Positions 46,861-60,400 of a stretch of 64,000 nt of DNA are shown here, piece by piece (within the stretch, counting starts at the first letter, position 1; the number at the start of each line of letters is the position of its first letter). The notes below the pieces were generated by a model. It searched no databases and was not told the origin of the DNA. It saw nothing but the letters and a program-made list of their open reading frames with translations. A program made the position numbers and the translations under genes. The DNA comes from Climacium dendroides (taxonomy: Eukaryota; Streptophyta; Bryopsida; Hypnales; Climaciaceae): assembly GCA_950106755.1 (NCBI GenBank), contig OX467084.1, forward strand, positions 33,979,213 to 34,043,212, in the 5' to 3' direction.

Positions 46861-49800
46861 CATGGCTTTGCTTTTTTGGATCAATGTCCCCCTAGTTGAC
46901 CTCACTATAGAGGCCAGTTTTTGGAGGGACAAAATCAGAGAGGTTAGATTTTCGACAGTCTGGTGAAATTTCGCCAAAAAAGACATGCCTTCAAGGACCT
47001 CTCAAAACTCAAATATTTTGAGTTGGGTTCTAAGCTGAGGTGGCAAAACAAACAAAACAAACAGCTGGAAAATCAAAATATTGATTCTTAGTGAAAGATA
47101 AAAGCTTCCAATAGTTAACCTTCAATACTGCCCATAGATATGGTCAATTAGTCAATTAGGGGTTAACAACTGAATTAAAGTTTCCAATGCGTAGGGGTTC
47201 TTTTTTTTCTTCTTTCTTTCACTTTTTTTTTTGAATGCGTAGGGGTTCTAAACTGGCAAAACAAACAAAACAGACAGCTGCAAAAATCCTCAGTTATCAG
47301 AGCCCCACTCATAATAACTTAGCAATTAACTTACTGTTGTCCGAATCCTAACCCTCCATCAACATTGGGATTAATTAAATTGGTCTCAGACTGAGCACCT
47401 ATAATTGTTATTAATTACAACTGAGCATAGTTATCATTGTTGAACATAATTTTTTATATTGGATCTTGTTGGAAATTGAAATAGGATTTCCAACAGATTT
47501 TAGCATGCATCGTTTGAACATTGTATGAATAAGTTATGAATTTATAAAGTATTGTCTCTAGGTGGACTAAAAATCAGCACTAGATTCTCATAAATCCTTA
47601 TGTTGTGATTGGGTCATCAATATCTTGGTTTTTGTGATGTTTTTGTGTCCAAATGGAGGTGTAGCATTTCGGACAATCTTGATTATGGGTGTACATGTTT
47701 TTGATACCTGCAAGGTCAAGTTTTACCAACATTACGATGTATTCTTGGGAGTAATATCTACACAAAATAGTGAAATCGGGTTGCCCCACACTAATTTCTC
47801 AACATTATACACCACATAAATATTTTCAGCTTTTGTATAAAAATGCACTACTTTTGAGTTAGGTCTTGTTGTAATTGGGACTCAATGAACCTCCATGTGC
47901 ACAAATGGAAATTATATTTAAAAAAATATTTGTTGATTTTCATAGCTTCTAAAGTAGCTTTCTAGATGTAAGGCAACTTAATTGTTAAGGCAACCTAATT
48001 TCATTATTTTATATGGGTATTCATGTTCCAATAAGAAATTACAACATTGCAAGTACCCACTATTGATATTCATGTTCAATTCTACATACCCACGCAACCT
48101 TCAAATCAATGGTGTTTTATATCTTGGGTCCATATGATTGATTCCCAAATACAATTTCTATTTCACAATCTATGAGTAAGCTATTTTAGGAACGCCAATT
48201 TTTGCTAGTTTTTGTGAGAACCGTTTGTAGAATGTAAAGAGCCTTGAACTAATAACCATTGAATTTTGCACTATACGTAGGGAAAAAAATTTAGACATAT
48301 AAACTATATAGATTGCAAGATATTGTACAATATTTGGATATCATCTATTTTAAAAATAGTTTCAATGAAAATTGCTATACAAGTATAATATTAGCATTTG
48401 AATCGTTAAGAATTGTTTTTTTTCTCACCTAAATATATTGGACTATAAGACTTTTAATACTCTTAACTTTAAATTTTTCATATTGGAAATTTTTTAACTA
48501 AATTTTTTTTGTATTAGAATATTGGTTAAGATCCTAGGAAAATAAAGGTAGAAGGAATAATTGAATAGATAATAGTTCAAAGGTAGAATTGATACATTAA
48601 TTTTATTTGTGAGATTACTCCGGACAACAATTTAAACCCAATGAATCCTTTAATTTTGAAGAATTTTAAAACTTCATTTCAAAAACAAATCTAGAACATT
48701 ATTTTTTCATAAATAAGTTTTAATTTTTCTAGATCTTGATAACTTCAAAAAGTCAATACTCTTCTCATAACTTTACATTAGTATCTAAATGGAAGGAATT
48801 AAAGCATTTCATATAACACAAGTAAACTCTACAATGGTAAAAAATATATATTTTTATTTTTATTTTGTTTTTTCAAGAAGCAACCCTAGTTCAATCACTT
48901 CTACTAAAGAAGGAATGGTTTATATTATCTTGGGCACAATATTCAAAGAAAATCACATAACTAGAAAATCAATTTGTTTTCCCTTCTTAAAGAAAACTTC
49001 ACTACCTCTTTAAAATTGAGGTTATACGAACTTTATTTGTCTTCCAATAGGTCATAGGTTCTTTAACCTTAGAAGGATGTTGAGGCCCCAAAGTCTAATG
49101 GATGACTTTCAAGTTGACTTTCAAGAAATGAAGAATGCATCTATTGGTTCATAAAATTGAATCATTTTTGGCAAAGTACCATGGCGATAGGTCTTGTACT
49201 TTTAAAGTCAAGTGATAAGAGATAAATGCTCTCATTATTTATACATATTTTATATTGTATGATTGTATTGAAATGTAGCAATTTTCTAGGACTATTTTCT
49301 AGTTTTGCAAGTTTCTAAAATACAATCAATGATGTATTGAAATCCTTTTTCAATTGTTAGTAATTTCCAATTCAAAATTGAAGTATTTTAACCCTAAAGG
49401 ACTATGAAGTAGACTTTGGAGTTTTTGTAAACTTGGTCAAGTTCTATTAACTTGATAATTTGAAATATTTACATGAATTTTTTTAAGATGGATGCTAATC
49501 TTCCAATCTACATGTGAAGCTTTGTTTACGTCATTGTGATAAATATTGCAAAAGTTGTAACGTTTTATGCAATTCCAATGTCAAATGGGGTAGCTAAAAT
49601 ACATTCTAAAAAAAATTAATTGGTTTTATTTCATTCTTTATATTGAACCCTATTAAAAAAACATTGGAATTGTTCAATTTTTTATGATGAGGTGAAAGTT
49701 ATGAAGAGTTTTATTTTGTTGGCAATAAACTTAGAAAAAATATATTATGCTGTTTTTTGAATTCAATTTTAAAAATTTCCAAATAAAAACAAAATTATAG

Positions 49801-51046
49801 GATATATGTTGCTCAGTAGAAAATCCTCACCATCTAGATTACAATTCTCAATTCCTTGTCAAAGTTATTGGTGATTTAGACTTTTTAAAAATCAAGGACC
49901 ACCTTCTGTTTTATAATTTTTTTAAAGATAAATATAAACATTTAGTTTTGTTTGAATTGTTTCACATATATTTTTGATGTACTTTCCAATATATTGGCTA
50001 AATTGTAGATATTCTAGATGTATGTTTTTTTTAAATGTTAAAAGACAAAACTTTACCTTCAAGAAGTGCTAGAAGAAACTATTTTTTGAAATTTAAGTAT
50101 ATTGAACTTTACAATTGGTGGGGATTTTCACTCCATAGGTTTTGGGAGGATGTACTTGAATAAACCAACTAAAGGTTCCTATGGTTAAATTGTTAAAGAA
50201 TAAATCTAAATGAAGATAAAGCCTTAATTTGGATTATAAGTATTTTGAAGTAATTTTGGGCCTTAGAACATTGCAAATTTTTAAAGGTTAATGTTGAAAA
50301 CCATATTCAACACATATTTAGATGTTATCATGAAATGGTCATTATGCATTGTGCATAGCATTTACACTTTTTTTTTTTCCTATTTGGATTCAATTTGCAC
50401 CATTTCAAATAAATTGAACACCTTTTCTTATAAATTTATTCTTTAAAATCCCTAAAAGTTCAAACTTGTGTAATAGGCTTAATAGAATTTTGACCAAGTT
50501 TCTACAATGTCAAATAATACTTTAATTTTTTTTTAAAGTGACATAATGTTCTAGCTCTTTGGAATTGTAAATTTTCTTTCAATTGGTGCCCAAAGAAAAT
50601 ATTGTGTCCTCCTAAATACAAAGTGCTCAAATCTAGGAAGCAAAAGAAAAACACAAAAATAAAATATAGTAAATTTTTTACTAATATTTTTTCATAGAAT
50701 ATATTTATTTCTACTTGGAAAACATTTGTTCATTCCATTTGGGAGTTAGTGATGTGAAAGTTATGATGGATTTTCTTTTGTAGGTAATCAAGGGATCTTT
50801 TTGAAAAATTTATATATCAAATTCATTTTTAAATTGAAGTTTCACAATTTTTCAAAGAAAAGGGCCAACAAGGTGTAGTTTACTTGCTACAATATTCTCA
50901 TGGTTAGGATTGTCATGTTTCAATTCCATTTTAGAACTACTAGTAATGATGAATTAATTTTCCCTTCTATCTTATACATAGTTCTATTTAACAACTTTTA
51001 CAAAATGGAATTCATTTTTCTTTTTTTCTTTTTAGATTTCAACTTA
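46861..51046. other. Gene-free AT-rich DNA
   Basis: About 4 kb with no frame above 74 codons and no protein signature. 47040-47280 contains short repeats of ACAAAACAAACAGCTG type around a T-rich stretch. Confidence 0.5.
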
Positions 51047-51340
51047 ACTATTGTGCCTTGTGTTGTTGTCATAGTCAAAACAAATGTACAAATAATTTTC
51101 TAATTTTTTAGTTCATAAAAACTTCAAAATTCAATAACTTTCTCACCGTATGTTCAACTACCACGAAACAAAGCCCGCGCACTCATCCTTACCGAGAGCT
51201 TTCCAACGGTACTAAGAACGCGAGCAAAGCCCGTGCACCCCTCCTTACCGAGAGCTTTCCGACGGTACTAAGAACGCAAGCGGGGGATGCACGTTCTGGG
51301 AGATCTCAACGTAACAAACAAAACAAAACAAACAACCAAT
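51047..51340. repeat. ~240-bp repeat family, cluster 2 (one copy with duplicated core)
   Basis: One unit of the family seen at 44.9 kb. Its GC-richer core (AAAGCCCGCGCACTCATCCT, CGAGAGCTTTCCAACGGTAC, TAAGAACGCGAGC) is duplicated head to tail, giving a local period of about 60 bp. Confidence 0.85.
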
Positions 51341-51505
51341 TTTAAGGTATAGATTCTCTACTATAAAGAATTAAACCTCAAAACTTTGTAGTAGTTTAAT
51401 TTGAGAGGAATTGAAGTCTAAAACCCTAATATAACAACAAACAAACAAAAAATTTCTTTGCACCATGAACAAAAACATCTTATAATCTACTTTAACAAAT
51501 AATTT
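51341..51505. other. AT-rich spacer
   Basis: Nothing recognisable between two repeats. Confidence 0.5.
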
Positions 51506-51662
51506 GGAATTCTTTTGTCACGCTTTTTTGGAATGCTTTTTTGGAATTCTTTTGTCACGCTTTTTTGGAATGCTTTTTTGGAATGCTTTTTTGGAATGCT
51601 TTTTTGGAATTCTTTTGTCACGCTTTTTTGGAATGCTTTTTTGGAATTCTTTTGTCACGCTT
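51506..51662. repeat. Compound minisatellite (TTTTTTGGAATGC / GGAATTCTTTTGTCACGC)
   Basis: Two alternating short units, GGAATGCTTTTTT and GGAATTCTTTTGTCACGCTT, alternate over about 157 bp. They produce repetitive Phe/Leu-rich or Lys-rich frames on the two strands that are not genes. Confidence 0.9.
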
Positions 51663-51785
51663 CTAATGCAAGATCCTTTGGTTAGATATGCAATTTTTTT
51701 TTCACCTTTTATTTTTTTCTCTAGAAATGGCAATATTAGAATGTTTTTTTGATGAAACATAGTCCTACTACCTTTAGGCTAATTT

Positions 51786-51861
51786 TTTTCATTTCCATTA
51801 TATCTTACCAATCCAAGTCATGTTTTTCATTTCCATTATATCTTACCAATCCAAGTCATAT
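51786..51861. repeat. 38-bp tandem duplication
   Basis: Two copies of TTTTCATTTCCATTATATCT followed by TACCAATCCAAGTCAT, almost identical. Confidence 0.9.
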
Positions 51862-52815
51862 TTGTAAGTAATTAAGCAAAATTTGAAGCATCCAAAATGT
51901 TATAGATTTATTGATCAATATCCAAAAAACAAAGAAAATTTTATTTAAAGGTCATTAGTTCATTTTGAGATTCAAAATGCTATAATTAGAAGTTCTTTGA
52001 AAATTTTGAAAACTAAAATATTTACATTATATGTCAAATAGTTTAAAGTCCTATAGAAAAATTAAATACATTTCAATACACAAGTGTTGGAATTGACTCA
52101 AGGGTACAAAAAGTATAGACAAAATTATAGAGTTTTAGATTAAAATGTATAGGAATCTAACTAAAAGTGAACCAAAAGTGATATCTTGTATGTTGCTAAA
52201 AACTTTGACAAAATGTAGAAATATATTGTTTCATGAGATTCTAAATGATCTCCATCTTGGCACTTTCTCCAAATTGACAAACCCTAACCCTAACCCTAAA
52301 ACAACATTTCAGAGCTTCACTAGCACACCGAGAAGATGACCGAATTCTCCACATTCTCAGTCAAAGTGCCGGTTATTTTCTCATTCTACCGCAATTGCAA
52401 TTATCGCTGAATTGTCCGCAGAAACTCTGGAGGAAATAATCGGGAGTGAAGTCCGATGGGATGCATTGCAATGACGGGGCACGCCTCTTTGAACGGGGTG
52501 ACTCGTGACGCTGATGCATGTTGCATCAACATTTTGATGGTTCCATGCTTTGCAATGGCGCGTCTGTGAAGCCCGTGGATCGGTTTAGCAATTGGAATCA
52601 TAAAATAATGTCTGCGGGATGATGTGATTCGTGATATGATATGAGTGAAGTGAATGGAGAATCGTATTCTGTAATGTTATGAACGAGCTGAGAGAGTTAG
52701 ATTGTCGATCAGGTTTCGTACTTGTTTGTGAAGAGGTGAGAAGCATCCGTGGTGGCCATTTTCATGTGACACTGTTGCTGCGGTTCATCTCTTCGTGATC
52801 CTGTCTCCTGATAGA
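51862..52815 (+). promoter_or_regulatory. AT-rich spacer, then promoter/leader of the hydrolase gene
   Basis: AT-rich to about 52260, then GC-richer. At 52279-52300 there is AAACCCTAACCCTAACCCTA, which contains a telo-box. The remaining 500 bp to the start codon have no frame worth calling and are probably promoter and 5' UTR. Confidence 0.5.
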
Positions 52816-55683
52816 ATGAAAATGACCGCCACCGAAGAGGCGACAGAGGCAGCGACGGAGCCTGCGCAACCGTCTTGGATGTCGACATGGCAGCAATACT
52901 TGCGCTGGTGCCCGACGTCGAAGCAAGAAGTGCTTTCTTCCGAGAATCGGCTGTTTAGTCTTCTCAAGTACTTTCTCTGCTTCACGATCATTGCAATGCG
53001 TCATGACATCTTCATCACAGGACCTCTTCCTCGACTGAGATGGCAATGCTGATCGAGAGACGAGTGAGTGAAGTAGTGTTTGATGGATTTTTCAGGGTTT
53101 TAGTCGGAAGGGGCTTGCGTCTTTATCTGCAGCTAGGTCCACATTCCACATTCATGCACTGTAATCTAAATAACAAAGTACAAGGGATTTGCAAAATCTT
53201 GGTTCAATCATGAATTGCGTCAAGTCATGGTTTTCATAACAAAATTCCTGAAGATCGCAGTCGGGCAATCTCTGGGGGGCAGAACTGCCTACGTCCAAGA
53301 GCAGGTGAATATTGGCTCAGGACCTCCTGGTTCCAAAGTGCGCTGGTTTCGATCGGTCAGCAATGAGCCCCGTTTCATCAATACCATCACGTTTGAGAGA
53401 GAGAACGCGCCGACTTTGGTTTTGGTGCACGGGTATGGCGCTGCGCAAGGGTTCTTCTTTCGCAACTACGATGACCTTGCCCAACGATTTCGAGTTCTCG
53501 CCATAGACCAGCTCGGGTGACTTTTCTTTTCTTATGCACCATCCGCTTGAATCCACTTGAATTATGGACCGGTTGCCTGAATGTTCATCGTATGGTATGC
53601 TAGTGGTTGGAATTAGAATCAGCTGACTTGAAACTGGTCTGAATCTCAGATGCGGGGCTTCAAGCAGGCCAGATTTCTTGCTCGAGTCATTGGTATCTGC
53701 GCTGACTAGGTCTTCTTGGTCTTCTGGGGGTTAAGTTCTCTGTGTCATAAGTCAAATTCTAAGCATGCTGCATGTATTTCTTTGTGTTTGTAGGAGAGTT
53801 TAAGACGTGAATTTGTTGCGTCAACAGAGACCGAGTCCTGGTTTGTGGATTCTCTGGAAGAATGGCGAAGGGCGAAGGAACTGGATCGTTTCATCTTATT
53901 AGGGCATTCTCTCGGAGGATATGTGGCAGCCCGGTACGCCCTCAAGGTCATTGTCAAACCCAGGCTTACTTATGTCCATTTTTAATATTCCGTTTACAAA
54001 CTCTCCCCGAGAATCACTCGGTAATTAGACTAAACGGAGATTGCATCAACTCTGAATACGCATGCGCAGCATCCTGAGCATGTCCAACACCTTATCCTAG
54101 TGGGCGCAGCTGGATTTTCCGAGGAATCGGACCGGATCATTCAGTTCAGATCTACGTGGAGAGGCGCCGTCGCAAATTTCATGTGGGATTCCAATTTTAC
54201 ACCACAAATGCTTGTAAGGTAAAGCTTCAGTTTACTCTTTCATAGCTCACCTAATGTCTAGGACTCTGCTATTTTATGTTGCAAGGATCATGTGAAACTA
54301 TCATGAACTTGCAATGGTGGTTTGTAGGGGTATAGGTCCATGGGGACCTGCACTAGTTCGTAAATATGCCGGTGTGAGGTTCGGGACCTATGCCTCTGGC
54401 AACATGCTCAATGAGCAGGAGTCAAAGCTTTTTAGTGGTTGGCTATCCCTCTCCTAGCTACTGCAATCTTCCTCTACTGTAGTTACAAGGATCTACTATC
54501 ATAATTCAAGTGTTAGTACCATGGTAGCAGTGCCTTAGTTACAAGGATCTACTATCATAATTCAAGTGTTAGTAGTACCATGGTAGCAGTGCCTTAGTTA
54601 CAAGGATCTACTATCATAATTCAAGTGTTAGTACCATGGTAGCAGTGCCTCTTGTATGAGTGTAGCGTAACTGAAGTCCATGAATTGGTTCCAGATTACT
54701 TGTTCCACACCTTGGCTGGAAGAGCGAGTGGAGAGCTCTGCTTGAAATATATCTTCTCGCTCGGCGCTTTTGCTCGAACGCCACTTATTACCAGGTATGT
54801 GAGTGAGCTGTGAGTGAACATCACATCGTTCTTCAAGGTAGAGAATAATGTTTGCGTCACTTTCACTTTAGCATTTTAGCATATAGAGTACGATATTTGG
54901 GAGATCACTATGGAGATATCACTGAGGGGGGCAGGGGCCCAATCCATTCAGATCTATTTTTTTATGACTGTATGAATTATTTATGCAATGATAAAGTGGG
55001 AGGTCTATAGACAACCTCGTTACCATTCAAAGATCATTGTCCATAGACATGTAGCCAAGTCATGCTTACACCACTTGCATAAGCCCACTTGCTTCGAACT
55101 ATTTGTACAGTTGCTTAACTGTTGGTAATTGGGGTTAGGAGAGGAGACGGGATTAGGTGCCTGACGGTTTTAGTAGGTTATGCCGACATCTTGATGTTGT
55201 TATTAAGAGTAAACATATCATCTACATTCTCACATTTGGGGTGACAGTGCCCCAGACTGGAAGGTTCCAACTCCTTTCATATACGGGGTAGATGACTGGA
55301 TGGATTGGGGTGGAGCTCAAGAGGCTCGAAAGAAGATGCCTGTTGGCACTGAGCTTCTCCGTGTTCCACAGGTAAGTACCTGAATGCCAGATTCTCTCAG
55401 ATTCTCCCAGATTCTCCATGTTCCTCGAGTAACTGAATGCCAGATAAGCTGGAAGATGTATCTCAGACTCAATTTTTTTGCAATTTGTGTCTTCTTTATG
55501 ACCAAATGTACTCTGCTGATTCAGGGGGGACACTTCGTGTTCCTGGACAATGCTCCAGGGTTCTACTCAGCTGTCCTCTATGCATGTCGTCATTTCCTGC
55601 CCAGTCTTGCAGTGAAGCACTTACCGGAGGGCGTTATTGAAGTGCCTCACCCAAACAATAGAATAGATACAGGTGAATGTTGA
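52816..55683 (+). CDS. CGI-58/ABHD5-like alpha/beta hydrolase and lysophosphatidate acyltransferase (407 aa, 9 exons)
   Basis: Exons: 52816-52967, 53283-53516, 53650-53692, 53794-53946, 54070-54218, 54328-54437, 54695-54794, 55248-55371, 55525-55683. All are GT-AG and phase-consistent; the length is close to the Arabidopsis homologue At4g24160 (about 418 aa). The conserved signature [16 protein letters not shown] sits at about 53-68. Alpha/beta hydrolase landmarks are HGYG (oxyanion region), the nucleophile elbow GHSLGG with Ser182, and the acyltransferase HX4D motif HFVFLD at 358-363. Plant members acylate lysophosphatidic acid, have lipase activity and affect lipid turnover at lipid droplets and peroxisomes. 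Oddity: exon 3, only 43 nt, encodes CGASSRPDF where the homologue I recall has WGGSSRPDF. The first of the two in-frame ATGs was used. Intron 6 carries a minisatellite. Confidence 0.93.
54481..54652. repeat. ~56-bp tandem repeat in intron 6 of the hydrolase gene, 3 copies
   Basis: Copies start AGTTACAAGGATCTACTATC at 54481, 54537 and 54596. They are nearly identical except for one 3-bp AGT insertion. The array fills most of the intron (54438-54694), so intron length probably varies between individuals. Confidence 0.95.
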
Positions 55684-56391
55684 CAGACATATTGAGTTCC
55701 AGTGTGCACAGGATCAACTTATATGAATAACACTAATAACAGCTATGGGGACCTGCAGACCACGATCCAGCATCTGACATACTTAATGCTTTTACTATTT
55801 AGAATTTCCTACAGGGTTCACCGCTTGTGTCTTCACAATCAATTATCCTTCAAAAAGAGGAGCCCGAGTATCAACCAAATATCTGAAGCTGTCAAATATT
55901 CTTGTGTAGGAGGGTACTACCAAGAGTGATTTTTCAGAAGTACCTCGGTGGATACTCGACGACGGAAAATATACCGCATTTCGAAAACCGCGAGCTGAAT
56001 CAGGTCTAAGCAAACAAAACACCCACGCGAAGCAGATAACTGTCCCAATCTGCTGGAAACTCACACCTTTCCAGGGCCATACAACCACGCTAGAAAACTG
56101 ACTGAACAAGGCTACGGAACCGACTGTTTGCACTAAAAAAAGCGTGAAGCTGGCAGTCAATCCAAGTCATAATTCAAATCTCTATAACGCTGGTCAAACA
56201 AATAGTTCAGAACTGCTGAATAAGGCTAAACACAAACTAAAACCTCAAACACAAGTCTAAAAGTAACATGGGATTTTTGCTACTCCAGTTACCAAAACCA
56301 TATTCGATTTTTGTCTGACAGTCCGGCTTCAAAGCCTGGCACGAAAGACTACTTCAACGCAGCATTACTGCCATCAGTCACCGAATTATCA
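55684..56391. other. Intergenic DNA between converging genes
   Basis: Downstream of the hydrolase stop codon. Probable 3' UTR near its start; no gene or element is recognised. Confidence 0.5.
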
Positions 56392-57168
56392 GACATGGCT
56401 GAACCAAGTCTGTCCGCATCATGGTCGACCTCGAAGGTCCCATCATTTGGCTACACTCACTTCAGTCGCAGAGGGAAACGGATACATACATAAAACCCTA
56501 ATCCTATGGGCAATTTGTAGCAATGGAGGACATGACCATGTCGCACCGTCTCAAACTCTAAGATGGCAATCTGTAGTCAATTTGTTCAGTGCAGACCCGT
56601 CAATCCCAATAAGAAAAATCTCCTCACCGCAGGTGACACTATAGTGTGCCCTCCAAATTGAAAACGACACAACCATGCGGTGCAGTTTGTACCAATGGAG
56701 GGTCGATCCCTGTAGCACCATCTCATACTAAACTGTCAATGAAGTCCAGCCTGTAATCAGTTTGTTAAGTGCATAACCAACAACCCCAAAACAACCCCAA
56801 AGCTTCTTCTCACACCGTTGGTGGCATTCCGGTGTGCCCTCCATTTTGAAAACGACAACCACGAGGGCAGTTTGTTCCAATGGAGGGTCGATCCCTGTAG
56901 CACCATCTCAGATTGGTCCAATCTGTAATCAGTTTGTTACGTGCACCAACAACTATCTACCAATATCCTTCCCAGGAGGCTCCGGATTCCGCAACCAATG
57001 GTAACCCACAAATCAACCAATGCCACGCAACACACGAGTACTATACGTCACCCTCTCCGGTCTCTACTCTACTCGCTTGCCATCAGAAACCAGTTGTCAG
57101 ATATGGCAGCGCCAATCTGTCCGCATCATGGTCGACCGCATAGGTCACATCACTTGGCTGTGCATACG
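56392..57168. repeat. ~170-185-bp degenerate tandem repeat bracketed by a 70-bp direct repeat
   Basis: The segment GGGCAGTTTGTACCAATGGA and its surroundings recur near 56508, 56679 and 56863, each followed by GGGTCGATCCCTGTAGCACC or a variant, and by GTGTGCCCTCCA upstream. The outer segment CTGTCCGCATCATGGTCGAC occurs at both borders (about 56409 and 57118). The array lies between the converging hydrolase and OLA1 genes. Short frames across it are not conserved between copies. Confidence 0.75.
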
Positions 57169-57449
57169 ATCCAAACGCACAAGAGACTAAAAATTACCAA
57201 TCAAATTCCTAGATTTCAAGTCGACATGTCGCATAAAATTTGTAAAGCAAGCACAAACCTCAGTAAGGCAACTGCCGATATATACTCTATACCTTATTTG
57301 CCCATTTTGATAACTTGTGGAGCAGGCAACTGCCGATATATACTCTATATACCTCAAACAGAAACGAGCATTGAAAAGTGCTACTACTCCAAAACACTGA
57401 TAGCCACTAACTATCAAGAAATGATGGTCGAGAAAAATTCTCAGTAGAT

Positions 57450-60400
57450 CTATTTCTTCCCTGTAGATGTCACATTGAACTTGAAAAATATAATGTCCCC
57501 ATCATTAACAACATAGTTCTTGCCTTCCTGTTTGTACTTTCCAGCAGCCTGTGAAAACACAAAAAAACAAAAGAATTTAGGATACTCAAAATAAGCAAAC
57601 AACAAATAACAAATTCAAAAAAACGAAAGACAGCAATGCTAGAAAGTAGAACGTTTCGATTGCAATAATTGATCACACAAACGCCCCATACTCACACCCC
57701 ATCATTTTGCAAGAACTACAGTCCCACACAAATCAGTGTCCTTTCCCAGGACAAAGTTCGAACAAGCCCCTTACCTTCACCGCTGACTCGGATCCAAGTT
57801 CTTTCAAATCCTCAAATTTCATGACCTACAAGACAACACACGTACAATTAATCAAACATTGATGATTACAAACCAATGAGTAAGAAACCAAGAGATAAGT
57901 AACAGTGATAGAAGTACCTCTGCACAAATAAATCCTCGTTCAAAATCAGTATGGATAGCACCAGCTGCTTGTGGAGCCTTTGACTGCTTCCGAATCTGCC
58001 AGCACTTCACCTGTCGTGACACAAGGGAGTCCAATTGTTAAAATCGGATCAGAAGCACAGCGTTTACGGTTTATATAGCTCAAGTATCAATTCCCACCTT
58101 AACGCGGTGTCAGCAACTGCCAAAACAGAGACTTTAGACGGAATTAAAGCAGGATGAGAGGTTTACAAATATATACCTCGTCAGCACCAGCCGTGAAGAA
58201 ATAGATCAGATTAATAGCAGCAAAACCCGTCTTGATGATTTTGGGCAAGGCACTGAACAAGCATAAATTACTAATCTCAGCATTTGCAGCAATTATATGA
58301 TACTATAAAACAAAGCGAGAGACAACCTTTTAGATCTGTAAAATAATGCCAACTACACTTTCTTCAAACGGGTGTCCTCCAAAAGCACGTGTCTCCTTTG
58401 CGACATTCGGTAATCTGTAATAGCAGCCCAATGCTCAAATCATTACTCCTGGTACACACCTGGTAAGATCGTTCTCTTTGCAGTACACTGCCACTTCATC
58501 TGCAGGCATATCTGCTAGTTTCTGTTCCAGCACCCCACTGAAGGGGATTAGGGCGCCGCCTCCATGAGCCTGTACCCTAAGAACCCAGCCCAGACCCAGA
58601 GGTTTGTAATTTCAATCATGATACTCTAATATTTACATCGTATGATAAACAAATAAGCGTACGCAGATACCCAACGGAAAGGAGAAATCTATGATATCAA
58701 ATTAACATTACACGCAGCAAATCGGTATTACCAGGCATGAATCTTAGCGAGCCACTTGTTCTTCTTCCGTTGGTAGTCTTTTTCCGTCATGTTGATCTGC
58801 AAAGATCAGACACCCGTACAAAATCAGACGGTGTCGTTTTAATGAGACGATACAGATAGAGTTCCCCCAGTATTGGAAGTTAGACTAAAGATTCTTGAAG
58901 TTCTAATACATACTGATCGTAAGCTGGAAAAAAATTACAGTGAAGACCAAAATTTGAAGCTCTACTTACCAGATATACCACGGGCTTCGCGGACAGCAAC
59001 TGAAATGTATTCAAGATATCGATTTCAGCGGTTTTCCAATCACCAAGTCTGACATCCTTCTCTTGTTTCAACCAATCATAGACCTACTCCCACCACAATT
59101 ACAAGAAAATGAGGGTCAGTTCAAACTCTTCGTGAAGAGATTCATGAAAAGAACCTTACAATCTAACATGATCACCCGTCGGATTGTTAAACCAACAATC
59201 CAAACAAGATCACCCGTTCGCAAATCTCAAGATGACTACAAAACCCCGTTTCAAACAATGCAATCACGTCACTCTAGGCTAAAGTCTCTAAGCTCGTAAA
59301 TAAATATTCCGCAGAGAATACAAACTGACCTTTTGGCAACATTCCAATTCCAATTTTGCCTCTTTCGCGTTACTGCGCTTCAGGACCTTCTCGCAGTCTT
59401 CAATTTTCCTCTCCATAAACTCAATGTCCTAATACAAAGCAGAGCAAAAGAGACTCAGTTTACGTTCATGGATACTGATGAATTGACAAAACCACTAATC
59501 CAAATGCATGGAACAAAGCACCATCCACGTAGAACAAGGAAAACCTGACAAAAGGCAACTCCTACACAATAGCCAAAATTAAACCTCCACTAACAGTTGT
59601 AGTGACCAAGAGAGATACCTTGAGACGCAATTCCTCAGAAATGATCTCCAAATCCCTAACAGGGTCGACTGAATCCTCCACATGTGTTACCTCAGGGTCA
59701 TCAAAAGCTCCTGTAACAAACCAAGAAACATAAAGTACGAAATCAGTCGAGGTCCGTGAAGATTCTCAAAGAAATATACTGGTTCCGAAAATTCAGCACA
59801 TAGCTTCATGTCATTTTACCTAGGAACAACTGAAGCAAAATATGCAGTGATGATGATCAATGCATCATTGTCACAGTAGTAATAGAACTTACTCAAAACG
59901 TGGAAAATGCCATCAACTGCTCGAATGTGTGACAAGAAAGCATTGCCCAAACCCTGACCCTCATTTGCCCCGCGAACTAACCCAGCAATGTCGTTAATCT
60001 CAAGAAAGGCAGCCACCTGAATCACGGCACGGAAGTGTACTTGCCTTAGAATTCGTAAACACGAAGTCACCCTTATCCTTTGAGAGCCACTACTTCAAGA
60101 GGGAGACCTTTTGCGGCCTCAGTTAATTCTCTCACGTGGAAGGGAAAGGTTAATAATTACAATGATAACATTGCGCTCACATCCAGTCTGAGAACAGACA
60201 TTACCTATCAATATTTCAAAACTACACACACTGATCATAATCCAGGGCTACAAATGTCAATAATAACCTCGCTCTTGGGCTTGAAAAGCTGACACAGCCA
60301 ATCGAATCGCTCATCGGGCACATACACGCGGGCTTCATTAGGCTCAATGGTGCAGAAAGGGAAGTTCATCGCAGGGATAGACAATTTCGTGAGAGTGTTG

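Noticed and set aside
51504..51760. Phe-rich and Lys-rich overlapping frames
   Set aside because: Both are products of the compound minisatellite at 51506-51662.
52279..52300. Interstitial telomere relic
   Set aside because: Only about three units next to a promoter; a telo-box is a simpler explanation.
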